Shown here in pieces: positions 27,647 to 35,287 of a DNA stretch of 64,000 bases (the stretch's first letter is position 1; each line of letters opens with the position of its first letter). The position numbers and the translations under genes were made by a program. The notes beneath the pieces were generated by a model, which had not been told where the DNA came from, searched no databases, and saw only the letters and a program-made list of their open reading frames with translations. Source of the DNA: Siccibacter colletis (GTDB lineage Bacteria; Pseudomonadota; Gammaproteobacteria; Enterobacterales; Enterobacteriaceae); contig NZ_JMSQ01000015.1 in the NCBI RefSeq assembly GCF_000696575.1, forward strand, positions 62,001 to 126,000, read 5' to 3'.

Positions 27647-28378
27647 TCAGCGAACGCGGCTGGCCTTCTCATGGGCCGCGCGTTCCAGCGAGAAGATAAT
27701 GCGCTGCAGTTCACGCTCCGTCGCCGGGTTCACGTTCAGGAAACGGAAGCTCAGACGGGGCGTGCTGACGGTGTGGTTCTTGCTGTCCACAAAGGTGCGG
27801 CTGGAGAGCGTGAGCAGTTGCATATCGAAATGGTATTTCCCGCGATCCAGCAGATCGACCTCACAGTGCGGAAACATCATGCCTTCGGTCAGATTCTCCG
27901 GCATTTCCCCTTCTACCAGCGCCCCCATACCGCCAACCGAGATATCAGACACGCGAAAGCGCAGGCGGCTGCCGTCCGGCATCACGGCGGTACAGTGGCA
28001 GGCGGGTTGCACCGGGGCGCTGATACGGAAAAATTCGCGGCGCTGAACGAACCACAGCGAGGCGGGCAACGGGGTAATAAACGCCGGTAGCCCCTGATAC
28101 TCCCCGGCCTCCACAGCGGAAAGGGCAAATTCGACCTTCGCGCCGTCGGTTTCAGCCCCAACATCAATGTGTTCCGCACGTAGAATGCTCTGATTTTCCC
28201 AGGTCTGGCTGCCAAAATCGAGCACCAGCCGTTCGCTGCTGGCATCAAGGATACGGCTGATCAGCTGACCGCCGCTCCAGGACAGCCGCACCGGAACCTG
28301 CTGCTTTTGCAGATCCCGCAGCACGCCTGATATGGCAAGGGGATGTTGTTTTAAAAACTGCTCATTGTAATTGCTCAC
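27647..28378 (-). CDS. ycgR: YcgR, c-di-GMP-binding flagellar brake
   Basis: A 243-residue PilZ protein. On binding c-di-GMP it interacts with the flagellar motor and slows or biases it. The N-terminal YcgR domain (about 1-110) precedes the PilZ domain with RREFFRISAP (RxxxR) and DISVGGMGALVEG (DxSxxG). A clear sigma-28 promoter upstream places it in the flagellar class III regulon. The gene fits with cheV in a motile organism. Confidence 0.96.
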   Translation of the reverse strand: MSNYNEQFLKQHPLAISGVLRDLQKQQVPVRLSWSGGQLISRILDASSERLVLDFGSQTWENQSILRAEHIDVGAETDGAKVEFALSAVEAGEYQGLPAFITPLPASLWFVQRREFFRISAPVQPACHCTAVMPDGSRLRFRVSDISVGGMGALVEGEMPENLTEGMMFPHCEVDLLDRGKYHFDMQLLTLSSRTFVDSKNHTVSTPRLSFRFLNVNPATERELQRIIFSLERAAHEKASRVR

Positions 28379-28420
28379 ACCAGAAGCCTCGCCAGAATTT
28401 AAAAAGAATCTCAGCGCCAG

Positions 28421-28447
28421 TTATCGGCACTGAAGCAGAAAACTTAA
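28421..28447 (-). promoter_or_regulatory. sigma-28 (FliA) promoter for ycgR
   Basis: The minus strand reads TTAAGTTT, exactly 11 nt, then a perfect GCCGATAA. Only one -35 base differs from the consensus. The -10 is about 43 bp before the ycgR start. Confidence 0.88.
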
Positions 28448-28598
28448 TACAAACTACTTAACTTTTTTGTAGCCCCACTTAATATCAATTCGTGATATTC
28501 CTCACCTTTTTCAATTCCTTGCCTATACTTACTTCACGGCGGCCTCAGCGTCTGGTCTGAGACGCCATCCGGAATCACAACAAAAGAGGACGTTAAAC

Positions 28599-28853
28599 AT
28601 GGGTATCCTGGCGTGGATTGTATTCGGCCTGATCGCAGGTATTATCGCTAAATTCATCATGCCTGGCCGTGACGGTGGCGGTTTCATTCTGACCATCATT
28701 CTCGGTATCGTGGGTGCGGTTGTCGGCGGCTGGCTCGCCACGTTCTTCGGCATTGGCGGCGATGTCACCGGCTTCAACTTAGGCAGCTTTATGGTGGCGG
28801 TTGTTGGTGCCATTGTGGTACTGGCAGTGTTCCGACTGCTGCGCCGCAACTAA
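28599..28853 (+). CDS. ymgE: YmgE, GlsB/YeaQ/YmgE small membrane protein
   Basis: An 84-residue inner-membrane protein with three hydrophobic segments (MGILAWIVFGLIAGIIAKFI, then FILTIILGIVGAVVGGWLAT and GSFMVAVVGAIVVLAVFRLL) and an RR end. It is a member of the transglycosylase-associated (GlsB) family, stress-induced, with no firm biochemical role. AGAGGA precedes the ATG. A strong terminator follows. Confidence 0.93.
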   Translation: MGILAWIVFGLIAGIIAKFIMPGRDGGGFILTIILGIVGAVVGGWLATFFGIGGDVTGFNLGSFMVAVVGAIVVLAVFRLLRRN

Positions 28854-28870
28854 GTCGTCATTTACAAGAA

Positions 28871-28898
28871 AACGGCCCTGCTGGGCCGTTTTTTTTTA
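28871..28898 (+). terminator. ymgE terminator
   Basis: AACGGCCC and GGGCCGTT form an 8-bp stem with loop TGCT and are followed by eight or more T's. Confidence 0.9.
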
Positions 28899-28913
28899 TC
28901 ACCCGTCATCCCT

Positions 28914-28939
28914 GACGGTTGCCACTACCGTGCCTTCGG
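28914..28939. repeat. 26-bp copy of the 3' end of the TonB receptor gene
   Basis: This stretch matches 29054-29079 (the TVVATV codons near the receptor C-terminus) with a single mismatch. The copies are 140 bp apart and the palindromic element lies between them. Confidence 0.8.
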
Positions 28940-28949
28940 TCATTAATGC

Positions 28950-29016
28950 GTAGGGTGGGTAAGCGCAGCGCGCCCACTTTCGTATGGGGAGCTGGGGCGC
29001 AGGCTTACCCGCCCTG
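28950..29016. repeat. third copy of the GTAGGG...CCCTAC palindromic element
   Basis: It starts GTAGGGTGGGTAAGC and ends GCTTACCCGCCCTG, matching the ends of the elements at 19551 and 19677. The interior differs (66-67 bp). It sits between ymgE and the receptor gene. Confidence 0.8.
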
Positions 29017-29038
29017 AAACACGAATACGCCGTTTTGA

Positions 29039-31162
29039 TCAGAAGTCGTAGCCGACGGTTGCCACTACCGTGCGTTCGGCACCCCAGTAGCAGTTAGTGG
29101 TGTAGCAGCCCGACACGTACTCGCGGTCGGTGAGGTTATTGGCATTAACCTGCACGAACGCCCCTTTCAGGGCGCTGTTCCACGCGCCAAGATCCGCTTT
29201 CACCATCGCATCCATCAGCGTCACTGACCCGATACGGTTGCTGTTCTGATCCTCCGCCCACTGTTTACCGATGTAACGCACCCCGGCGCCGGCGCTGATG
29301 CCGTAGTCGAACTGATAGTGCGCCCAGAACGAGGCCATCTGATCCGGCGTCATCAGCGGCGTATTGCCGTCTTTGCCGCCGAGCGAATTTTCAAACTTGA
29401 CGCGGTTCCAGGTGTAGCCCGCAATGGTGCTCAGACGCGGGGTGATCTGGTTGCGCGCTTCCAGCTCCACGCCCTGGGAGTGCACGTCCCCGGCCGCGTA
29501 GTAAGTGGCTGGCTCTACGTTCTCATCACGCTGGGAGACATCTTCCTGGGTGAGATCGAAGATGGCGATGCTGTACATATCACTGGTGCCTGGCGGCTGA
29601 TACTTCAGGCCGGCTTCGTACTGCTCGGCGGTGCTCGGCTGCAGCAGTTCGCCGGTGGCGCTTTGCAGGATCGACGGCGTCAGCGCCTGGCTGTAGCTCA
29701 GGTACGGCGACAGGCCGTTCTCAAAGGCGTAGAGCACCGATGCACGGCCGCTGACCTTATCGTCTGAACGGCGATATGCGGTGTTAAAGGTATTGCTTAC
29801 CTGCTTCGACACCACCCGATCGTAGCGCCCGGAGAGCGCGACGTGCCAGCGGTTCCACTCCAGATCGTCCTGCAGATAAACCCCGGCCTGGTAGTAGCGG
29901 CGGTTGTTGTCGTTGGTATAGGCATCGTTGATGACGTGACCCGTTTGCGTGGCTTCGCCGGTGAACGGGTTCAGAAGCGCGGCGCTGCCTACGGTGCTAA
30001 GAATATCATTACGGAAGCGGTGATATTCCGCACCCAGCGTCACGGTGTGCTTCACCTCGCCGGTAGCGAAATCGGCCTGCAGACGGTTATCGGTGGACCA
30101 TGCATCGAGCGAGTCCTGCGAGCCAACGTAGCCGCGGTTCAGCAGATTACTGTCGCCGTCCCAGCCTTTCCGGTACACCTGGGCGAGATTCGCGTTGCTG
30201 TGGGTGTAGCTCCCGCTGGAGTGTAACGACCAGACGTCGTCGAAGCGGTGATTGAACTCGACGCTGTAAAGCTGTTCGCGGCGCTGGTAGCCATCGAGGC
30301 GGTCGCCTTCGTTGTAGCTGTTGGGCAGCTTGTGGCCGTTACGGGCATACAGCGCCCCTTCGATCGGCGCCGAACCGTGATAGCCGCCGGAGGGATCTTT
30401 CTGCAGGTAGGCGCGCAGCAGCAGGCTGGTGTCTTCGCTCGGCTGCCACAGCAGCGACGGGGAGATGGCGTAGCGCTCTTCCCGGGTGTTGTCGTACTGG
30501 GTATCGGTATTGCGCGTGATGCCGGTGATGCGGAAGGCCCACTGGTCGTTGATGGCATCGGTATAGTCGAAGGCACCGGATTTCGTGTTCTGCGTCCCGG
30601 CGGAGAGGCGGAAGTGGCCTTCAGAGCGGAACTGCGGGCGCTTTGAGGTCAGGTTGACCAGCCCGCCGGGGATAGTCTGACCGTACAGCGACGAGGACGG
30701 ACCCTTGATTACGTCCACGCGCTCAATAAACCACGGATCGATCTGCAAAATATTATGGCTGCCGCCATCGCTCATCAGGCGCATACCGTCGAGGAACAGG
30801 TTATCGACGTCGCCGCCGTGGAAACCGCGCAGGCCGATGGCGTCGAAACGTGACGCGCCGCCGCCGATGTTGCTGAACACGCCGGGGGTGTAGCTTAGCG
30901 CTTCGTTAAAGTTGCTGGCACCCTGATCTTCCATCTGCTGACGCGTCACCACCGACACCGACTGGGCAGTGGTGATCAGCGGCTGGTCAGTTTTGGTAGC
31001 ACCGGTGCTGCTCTTTACCGTATATCCCTCAGTGGGAGAGGTAGCGGTCTGCGCCGGTGCGGCGGTGACCACCACGGTATCTTCCGCCGCAAAAACCTGG
31101 CTGGTGGACAGCGCCAGCGCACACAGCAGCACCGGGCGCTTAAGTTGAAAAGCCTTCGTCAT
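29039..31162 (-). CDS. TonB-dependent siderophore receptor, FhuA/FoxA-like
   Basis: A 707-residue outer-membrane receptor. The start at 31162 lies seven bases after AGGGA and gives a signal peptide cut near VFA. An alternative ATG lies at 31168. The mature N-terminus EDTVVVTAA is a TonB box. The plug domain (about 50-170) has LITTAQSVSVVTRQQMEDQG, ALSYTPGVFSN and ERVDVIKGPSSSLYGQ. The rest is a 22-strand-type barrel. The final CYTTNCYWGAERTVVATVG and terminal F are typical of hydroxamate receptors (FhuA, FoxA). The ligand cannot be read from sequence. A Fur box lies upstream. It replaces the ycgY position of E. coli. Confidence 0.9.
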   Translation of the reverse strand: MTKAFQLKRPVLLCALALSTSQVFAAEDTVVVTAAPAQTATSPTEGYTVKSSTGATKTDQPLITTAQSVSVVTRQQMEDQGASNFNEALSYTPGVFSNIGGGASRFDAIGLRGFHGGDVDNLFLDGMRLMSDGGSHNILQIDPWFIERVDVIKGPSSSLYGQTIPGGLVNLTSKRPQFRSEGHFRLSAGTQNTKSGAFDYTDAINDQWAFRITGITRNTDTQYDNTREERYAISPSLLWQPSEDTSLLLRAYLQKDPSGGYHGSAPIEGALYARNGHKLPNSYNEGDRLDGYQRREQLYSVEFNHRFDDVWSLHSSGSYTHSNANLAQVYRKGWDGDSNLLNRGYVGSQDSLDAWSTDNRLQADFATGEVKHTVTLGAEYHRFRNDILSTVGSAALLNPFTGEATQTGHVINDAYTNDNNRRYYQAGVYLQDDLEWNRWHVALSGRYDRVVSKQVSNTFNTAYRRSDDKVSGRASVLYAFENGLSPYLSYSQALTPSILQSATGELLQPSTAEQYEAGLKYQPPGTSDMYSIAIFDLTQEDVSQRDENVEPATYYAAGDVHSQGVELEARNQITPRLSTIAGYTWNRVKFENSLGGKDGNTPLMTPDQMASFWAHYQFDYGISAGAGVRYIGKQWAEDQNSNRIGSVTLMDAMVKADLGAWNSALKGAFVQVNANNLTDREYVSGCYTTNCYWGAERTVVATVGYDF

Positions 31163-31245
31163 GTTCATATCCCTGGAATCAAGGTGGCAAAACAGGCCCG
31201 CCGCACGGTGAAACCGGGCCGCAGACGCAGAAGTGAAAACAGAAT

Positions 31246-31264
31246 GCGAATTATTATCGTTATT
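31246..31264. promoter_or_regulatory. Fur box upstream of the TonB receptor
   Basis: GCGAATTATTATCGTTATT matches the 19-bp Fur consensus at 13 positions by my count. It lies about 85 bp before the receptor start. Confidence 0.75.
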
Positions 31265-31373
31265 GTTTGTTGGTTTCAAGCGGTGAATGTTTGAAACGCG
31301 AAGCGTAAAGCCGTTGATTTACTGCGGATTTAACTGCAATCCCGCAGCACGTCAGGCGAGAGCGTAAAAAGGG

Positions 31374-31406
31374 GTAAAAACCCTGCTACCAGAAATGGTA
31401 GCAGGG
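31374..31406 (-). terminator. treA terminator
   Basis: CCCTGCTACC and GGTAGCAGGG form a perfect 10-bp stem with a 6-nt loop. The U-tract on the minus strand comes from A's at 31376-31380. Confidence 0.87.
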
Positions 31407-31413
31407 GGAGGGG

Positions 31414-33153
31414 TTACTGCGCGGAAGCCGGGGCGGCAGTTTGCGGTTGTGCAGCGGGCTGCGCCGCCTGTGCTGGTGTCGTGCTCGGCGTGCTGCCCGG
31501 ACGGGTTTCCGGCACCTCGTCGCACGGCGTCTCTTTGCCACACAGCAGATCGAGCATTTTCAGCGTCACGCCGTTGGTCCAGCCAAAGCCGTCCTGCAGC
31601 GGGTATTCACCGCCGCCGCCACCGGTGCCGGTAGAGCTGATATCATATTTCTCCACCAGCTTGTGCTCGCGGTTGTAGGTGTGCTGGACGTTGGTCAGGA
31701 AGCGCCAGGTGACGTCCATCGCCAGGTCCTTCTGCCCGTAGTTGATGAGCCCTTCGGTCGCCACCCACTGCAGCGGCGCCCAGCCGTTCGGGGCATCCCA
31801 CTGCTGACCGCTGTTCACGGTGGTGGTTGCCAGCCCGCCGGCTTTCAGCAACTGCGCCCGCGTGGCGGCGGCTACTTTGTCGGCGCGATCCCGGGCAGCG
31901 GCTTTCACGTAGAGCGGATACAGGGCGGCTGCCGTCAGCTGATCGCGTACCGCCTGCTTGCGCAGATCGTAATCCGCATACCACCCCTGTTTGTCGTTCC
32001 ACAGGTTGGCTTCAATTGCCCGCTGGCGGTCATTCGCCAGCGCGTTATAGCGTGCAGCACCCGCGCTGTCGCCTGCCGCAGTACTGGCGCTGGCAAGGGT
32101 TTTCTCCAGCTGATAGAGCAGGGCGTTGAGATCCACCGGCACGATGTGCGTGGTGTGTATCGACCCCAGCTGCTGCGGATTATCCATCCAGCGCGAGCTG
32201 AAGTCCCAGCCCGAGGCCGCTCCGGCACGCAAATCGCGATAGATTTCGGTGGCCGGGCGATCCGGGTTGTTTTTCGCGGTGGTGACATCATCGAGCCAGG
32301 ATTCGGTGCGCGGTGTGTCGCGATCGTCCCAGTAGCGGTTCAGCAGCGAGCCATCCTTCAGCTTCACCACCCGTTTGTGCGCTTCGCCCGGAGCCAGCGC
32401 ATCGCTGCCTTCCATCCAGTACGCATACTCTTTTTTGAGCTGCGGCAGGTATGTTTTCAGCGCGTCCTTATCGTGGGTCGCCAGCAGTTCGACCATAAAG
32501 GAGAAGAATGGCGGCTGGGAGCGGCTCAGGTAGTAGCTGCGGTTGCCGTTAGGGATGTGTCCCCAGGCATCGATCTCATGGGCGAAGTTCGCCACCATGT
32601 CTTCGATATTGTCCCAGCGCCCACTTTCGGCAAGGCCCAGCATGGTGAAGTAGCTGTCCCAGTAATAGATCTCGCGGAAACGTCCACCCGGCACCACGTA
32701 GGACTCCGGCAGCGGCAGCAGGGAATCCCACTTGCCGGCGGTATCGGTGGTGCGCGTCAGCACCGGCCACAGGCCGTCAATATGCTCGCGCAGGTTCTGG
32801 CCTTCCGGCGGCACATACTTTTCGCCCTCGGCAGGGAGCGTGAAGTTGACGTTGACGAAGTGGCGCAGATCGAAGCCGGACTGGTTACGCTGCATGCGAT
32901 AGTCGGCCAGAATCATCAGCGGATCGCTTTTTGGCACCGCGTCGGCAAAGGTTTTCTGATCCGGGAACAGCTTCGCACTTTGTACCGCAGTAAAGAGTGG
33001 GCCGAGCAGCACGTCAGGCGGCTGCGGTTGACTCTGTGCCTGGGCTTCCTGTGCCAGCGCAGTCGGCGTGGAAAGCATAAAGAACGCGCCACCCAGAGCC
33101 AGTTGTACGGCAAACAGCAGCGAGGTGGAACGACGCAAAACGGGTGTAGTCAT
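31414..33153 (-). CDS. treA: periplasmic trehalase TreA
   Basis: A 579-residue GH37 enzyme that splits trehalose to two glucoses in the periplasm, used under high osmolarity. The signal peptide covers about residues 1-34 (ending TALA). Signatures are [14 protein letters not shown] (155-168) and [13 protein letters not shown] (451-463). Predicted catalytic residues are D317 in [10 protein letters not shown] and E516 in [17 protein letters not shown]. The C-terminal 40 residues are a low-complexity Pro/Ala/Gln/Thr tail. It is flanked on both sides by same-strand Fur-box genes, which is not the E. coli arrangement. Confidence 0.97.
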   Translation of the reverse strand: MTTPVLRRSTSLLFAVQLALGGAFFMLSTPTALAQEAQAQSQPQPPDVLLGPLFTAVQSAKLFPDQKTFADAVPKSDPLMILADYRMQRNQSGFDLRHFVNVNFTLPAEGEKYVPPEGQNLREHIDGLWPVLTRTTDTAGKWDSLLPLPESYVVPGGRFREIYYWDSYFTMLGLAESGRWDNIEDMVANFAHEIDAWGHIPNGNRSYYLSRSQPPFFSFMVELLATHDKDALKTYLPQLKKEYAYWMEGSDALAPGEAHKRVVKLKDGSLLNRYWDDRDTPRTESWLDDVTTAKNNPDRPATEIYRDLRAGAASGWDFSSRWMDNPQQLGSIHTTHIVPVDLNALLYQLEKTLASASTAAGDSAGAARYNALANDRQRAIEANLWNDKQGWYADYDLRKQAVRDQLTAAALYPLYVKAAARDRADKVAAATRAQLLKAGGLATTTVNSGQQWDAPNGWAPLQWVATEGLINYGQKDLAMDVTWRFLTNVQHTYNREHKLVEKYDISSTGTGGGGGEYPLQDGFGWTNGVTLKMLDLLCGKETPCDEVPETRPGSTPSTTPAQAAQPAAQPQTAAPASAQ

Positions 33154-33262
33154 CGATAAATCTCCTTTTCGGGTGGGTTGCCGAACCCACTGCGATTGCG
33201 ATCAACCCAATGAAAACCTTAGACGAATTTTGCCGACGCGGGGGCGCGCTGCGCCATTTTTG

Positions 33263-34816
33263 TCAGCGCGGTGCGCTAAAATGCTGCAGGCCCGTCACCA
33301 GCGCCTCGCACCAGCCGCTGTAATCATGTCCGCTGGCGGTGGGATGAAAACTGACCGGGTAGCCTTTGCTGCGCAGCACCTGCTCAAATTCAAGATTGTT
33401 CAGGTAGATGCCGTTGTCTGGACCGTCGATCTCGAACGTGCCAGCCTGCAGCCAGAAGCGTATCGGCTTGCGTGGCGCACGCTGGTATTCCCGGGTGAGC
33501 CAGCTGGCGGGTTCACCTTTCGGCGCCCACCAGTAAGATCCGGAGAGGCTCAGGACGTTGCCGAACAGTTGCGGATAGCGCAGGGCCACCCATGCCGCGG
33601 CGAGGCCACCGTAGCTGGAACCGGAAAGGATCGTGTGCGAGGCATGCAGGGGCAGCCCACGGGCGCTCAGCCAGGGACGCAGCTCCTGCGCCATCACATC
33701 GGCAAATACCGGGTTCGGGGTCAGCTCCTGAGCGCGGCGCGCCAGATCGAGGCTGTCGATCAGCACCAGATTGACCGGAGGGAGTTCGCCGCGGGCAATA
33801 AGCGCATCCAGCACGTTAACGATGCGCTGCTCCTGCTGGTAGACGTTGCCGTCGAACAGCATCAGCGTCCATGCCGCGGCCCGATGCGGACGATAGATCT
33901 GAATATCACGCTCGTTGTCCAGTCGGTCGCTGTAGAAGCGGCTGCGGGTCAGTGCGCCTGCGGTCAGCGGATGTGCCATCGCTGCGGCAGTGCAGTCGCG
34001 CTGCCGGGTGAGATCGAGTAAGGACGCGTGGTTCCAGCGGTCGTGGGAACCCGGTTTGCCGCTGCGCGGGTTGAGCGGATCGGCCTGGGCATTGACCAGA
34101 ATCGCGCGATGCTGCGCGAGGGGCGAGTCGGGTATTGCCGGTACGTCGGGGGAAAAACGGTACTGCATCAGCGTATCGGCGGGGACAACGAAGCTGCGAA
34201 ACCAGACGTCGCTGTCGGCAAGGCGAAACAGCGGCACCTGATCCCCCGCCGGGGAGCCAAACAGGTAGACATTGCGCTGGTCGCCGCGCCACAGGAAGGT
34301 CACCCGCTTGTGGCGCGCATCGTAAGGCTCTATCAGCGGCGTGCCCCGGGTCGCTATGCTGCGCCAGAACGCCTCGCTGCTTTCCCCGGCGGCGAGGCGG
34401 GCGCTGAGACGTTGCAACGTGGGGCTGACCGGAGCCGGAGTCTGGCGACGCTCAAGGGGCGTGGCGGCCCTGATATGCCAGCTCAGACTCCACGGCTGGT
34501 TTGGCTTACCGGAGAGGCGCAGGGTTGTGGTCTGCTGTTGCGGTAGCGCGAACAGCAACTGATGATTACCTTCTGACGGCCCGTGGCGCAGCAGCTCGCG
34601 ATATGGCTGCTCCCCACGCCGCAGCCCGGCGTCGATGGCCCCGCTTAATTCAGCGGTAACGTAGTTCTCAGCGACTACCGGCAGGGTAAAGCAAAGTTTA
34701 CCGCTGGCATCAAAGTGCCCCTGTTTTTTGCCGGTAATGGGCAAAGGCTCGCAGGCCAGTGCTTCGCCCGAAGCCATCAGCGTTCCGGTCAGTAATCCCA
34801 GCGTGATCCAGTTCAT
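33263..34816 (-). CDS. periplasmic enterochelin-esterase-like (Fes-type) hydrolase
   Basis: A 517-residue alpha/beta hydrolase. The start at 34816 follows AAGGTG by six bases and gives a signal peptide (MNWITLGLLTGTLMASGEAL-AC). Earlier in-frame ATGs are at 34831 and 34822. Residues about 25-115 look like an extra beta-rich (PPC-like) domain. Residues 160-285 resemble the Fes N-terminal domain (VTFLWRGDQRNVYLFG). The C-terminal hydrolase has GSSYGG with predicted nucleophile S401 and ASGHDYSGW with H497. Cytoplasmic Fes is shorter and has no signal peptide. With a Fur box upstream, this should open a siderophore ester in the periplasm, like Pseudomonas PfeE or IroE. Confidence 0.85.
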   Translation of the reverse strand: MNWITLGLLTGTLMASGEALACEPLPITGKKQGHFDASGKLCFTLPVVAENYVTAELSGAIDAGLRRGEQPYRELLRHGPSEGNHQLLFALPQQQTTTLRLSGKPNQPWSLSWHIRAATPLERRQTPAPVSPTLQRLSARLAAGESSEAFWRSIATRGTPLIEPYDARHKRVTFLWRGDQRNVYLFGSPAGDQVPLFRLADSDVWFRSFVVPADTLMQYRFSPDVPAIPDSPLAQHRAILVNAQADPLNPRSGKPGSHDRWNHASLLDLTRQRDCTAAAMAHPLTAGALTRSRFYSDRLDNERDIQIYRPHRAAAWTLMLFDGNVYQQEQRIVNVLDALIARGELPPVNLVLIDSLDLARRAQELTPNPVFADVMAQELRPWLSARGLPLHASHTILSGSSYGGLAAAWVALRYPQLFGNVLSLSGSYWWAPKGEPASWLTREYQRAPRKPIRFWLQAGTFEIDGPDNGIYLNNLEFEQVLRSKGYPVSFHPTASGHDYSGWCEALVTGLQHFSAPR

Positions 34817-34854
34817 GCGCATCACCTTCATCCGATGAAAGCCGTTACGCTAAT

Positions 34855-34873
34855 GTAAATGCGAATTATTTGC
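34855..34873. promoter_or_regulatory. Fur box upstream of the Fes-like esterase
   Basis: GTAAATGCGAATTATTTGC matches the Fur consensus at 12 of 19 positions by my count. It shares the core ATGCGAATTATT with the receptor's Fur box. Confidence 0.68.
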
Positions 34874-34887
34874 AACTGGGTGCGGCG

Positions 34888-35231
34888 TTACTGCCAGGTG
34901 AGATCGACAGAAAACGTGTGTGCGCTGGTGGTGTAACCAGTATTCTGAAAACTGGTGCTGTCGATATTACCAAACGGAACCTGAATATTGCGCTTACTTA
35001 GCTGACAGCCAACGGAACTGGTAACGACATTACTGGTGCCATTCCACAATGGCGGTCCGGAAAAATTATATCCCCCGACACAAAAAAGTTTGTGCCTACA
35101 ATTGGTATCGTTGTAATTTTCCCGGCTTGCGTTTCGTTTTTAGTTTTTACAACTACGACGCTCCCTGTTATATCGAAAGGTTCGGTAGCGTTAGTAGGTA
35201 TCTTATTCTGCAACTTGCGTGCTGGTTGCAC
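34888..35231 (-). pseudogene. fimbrial adhesin/minor subunit 3' remnant, frameshifted
   Basis: On the minus strand one frame reads PFDITGSVVVVKTKNETQAG then KITTIPIVGTNFFVSG. After a shift near 35060, a second frame continues FSGPPLWNGTSNVV, VGCQLSKRNIQVPFGNI and YTTSAHTFSVDLTWQ to a TAA at 34888-34890. The pattern (a late VGCQ, then alternating hydrophobic residues to a beta-strand end) is that of the pilin domain of fimbrial adhesins. Only about the last third survives, directly after the terminator of the kinase-like gene, and no chaperone or usher is nearby. Confidence 0.65.
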
Positions 35232-35240
35232 GTAACCTGT

Positions 35241-35267
35241 GAAAAAAATCCACGCCGTAGCGTGGAT
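35241..35267 (-). terminator. terminator of the pseudokinase operon
   Basis: ATCCACGC and GCGTGGAT form an 8-bp stem. On the minus strand it is followed by TTTTTTTC. The same stem sequence ends ychF at 48188-48215. Confidence 0.87.
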
Positions 35268-35287
35268 GGTAAGCGTACATCAGCGTG

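Larger units (their letters stand above)
34832..35287. other. 456-bp region between the esterase and kinase-like genes
   Basis: It contains the esterase Fur box and promoter, the fimbrial remnant and the terminator of the upstream operon. No intact gene is seen. Confidence 0.7.
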
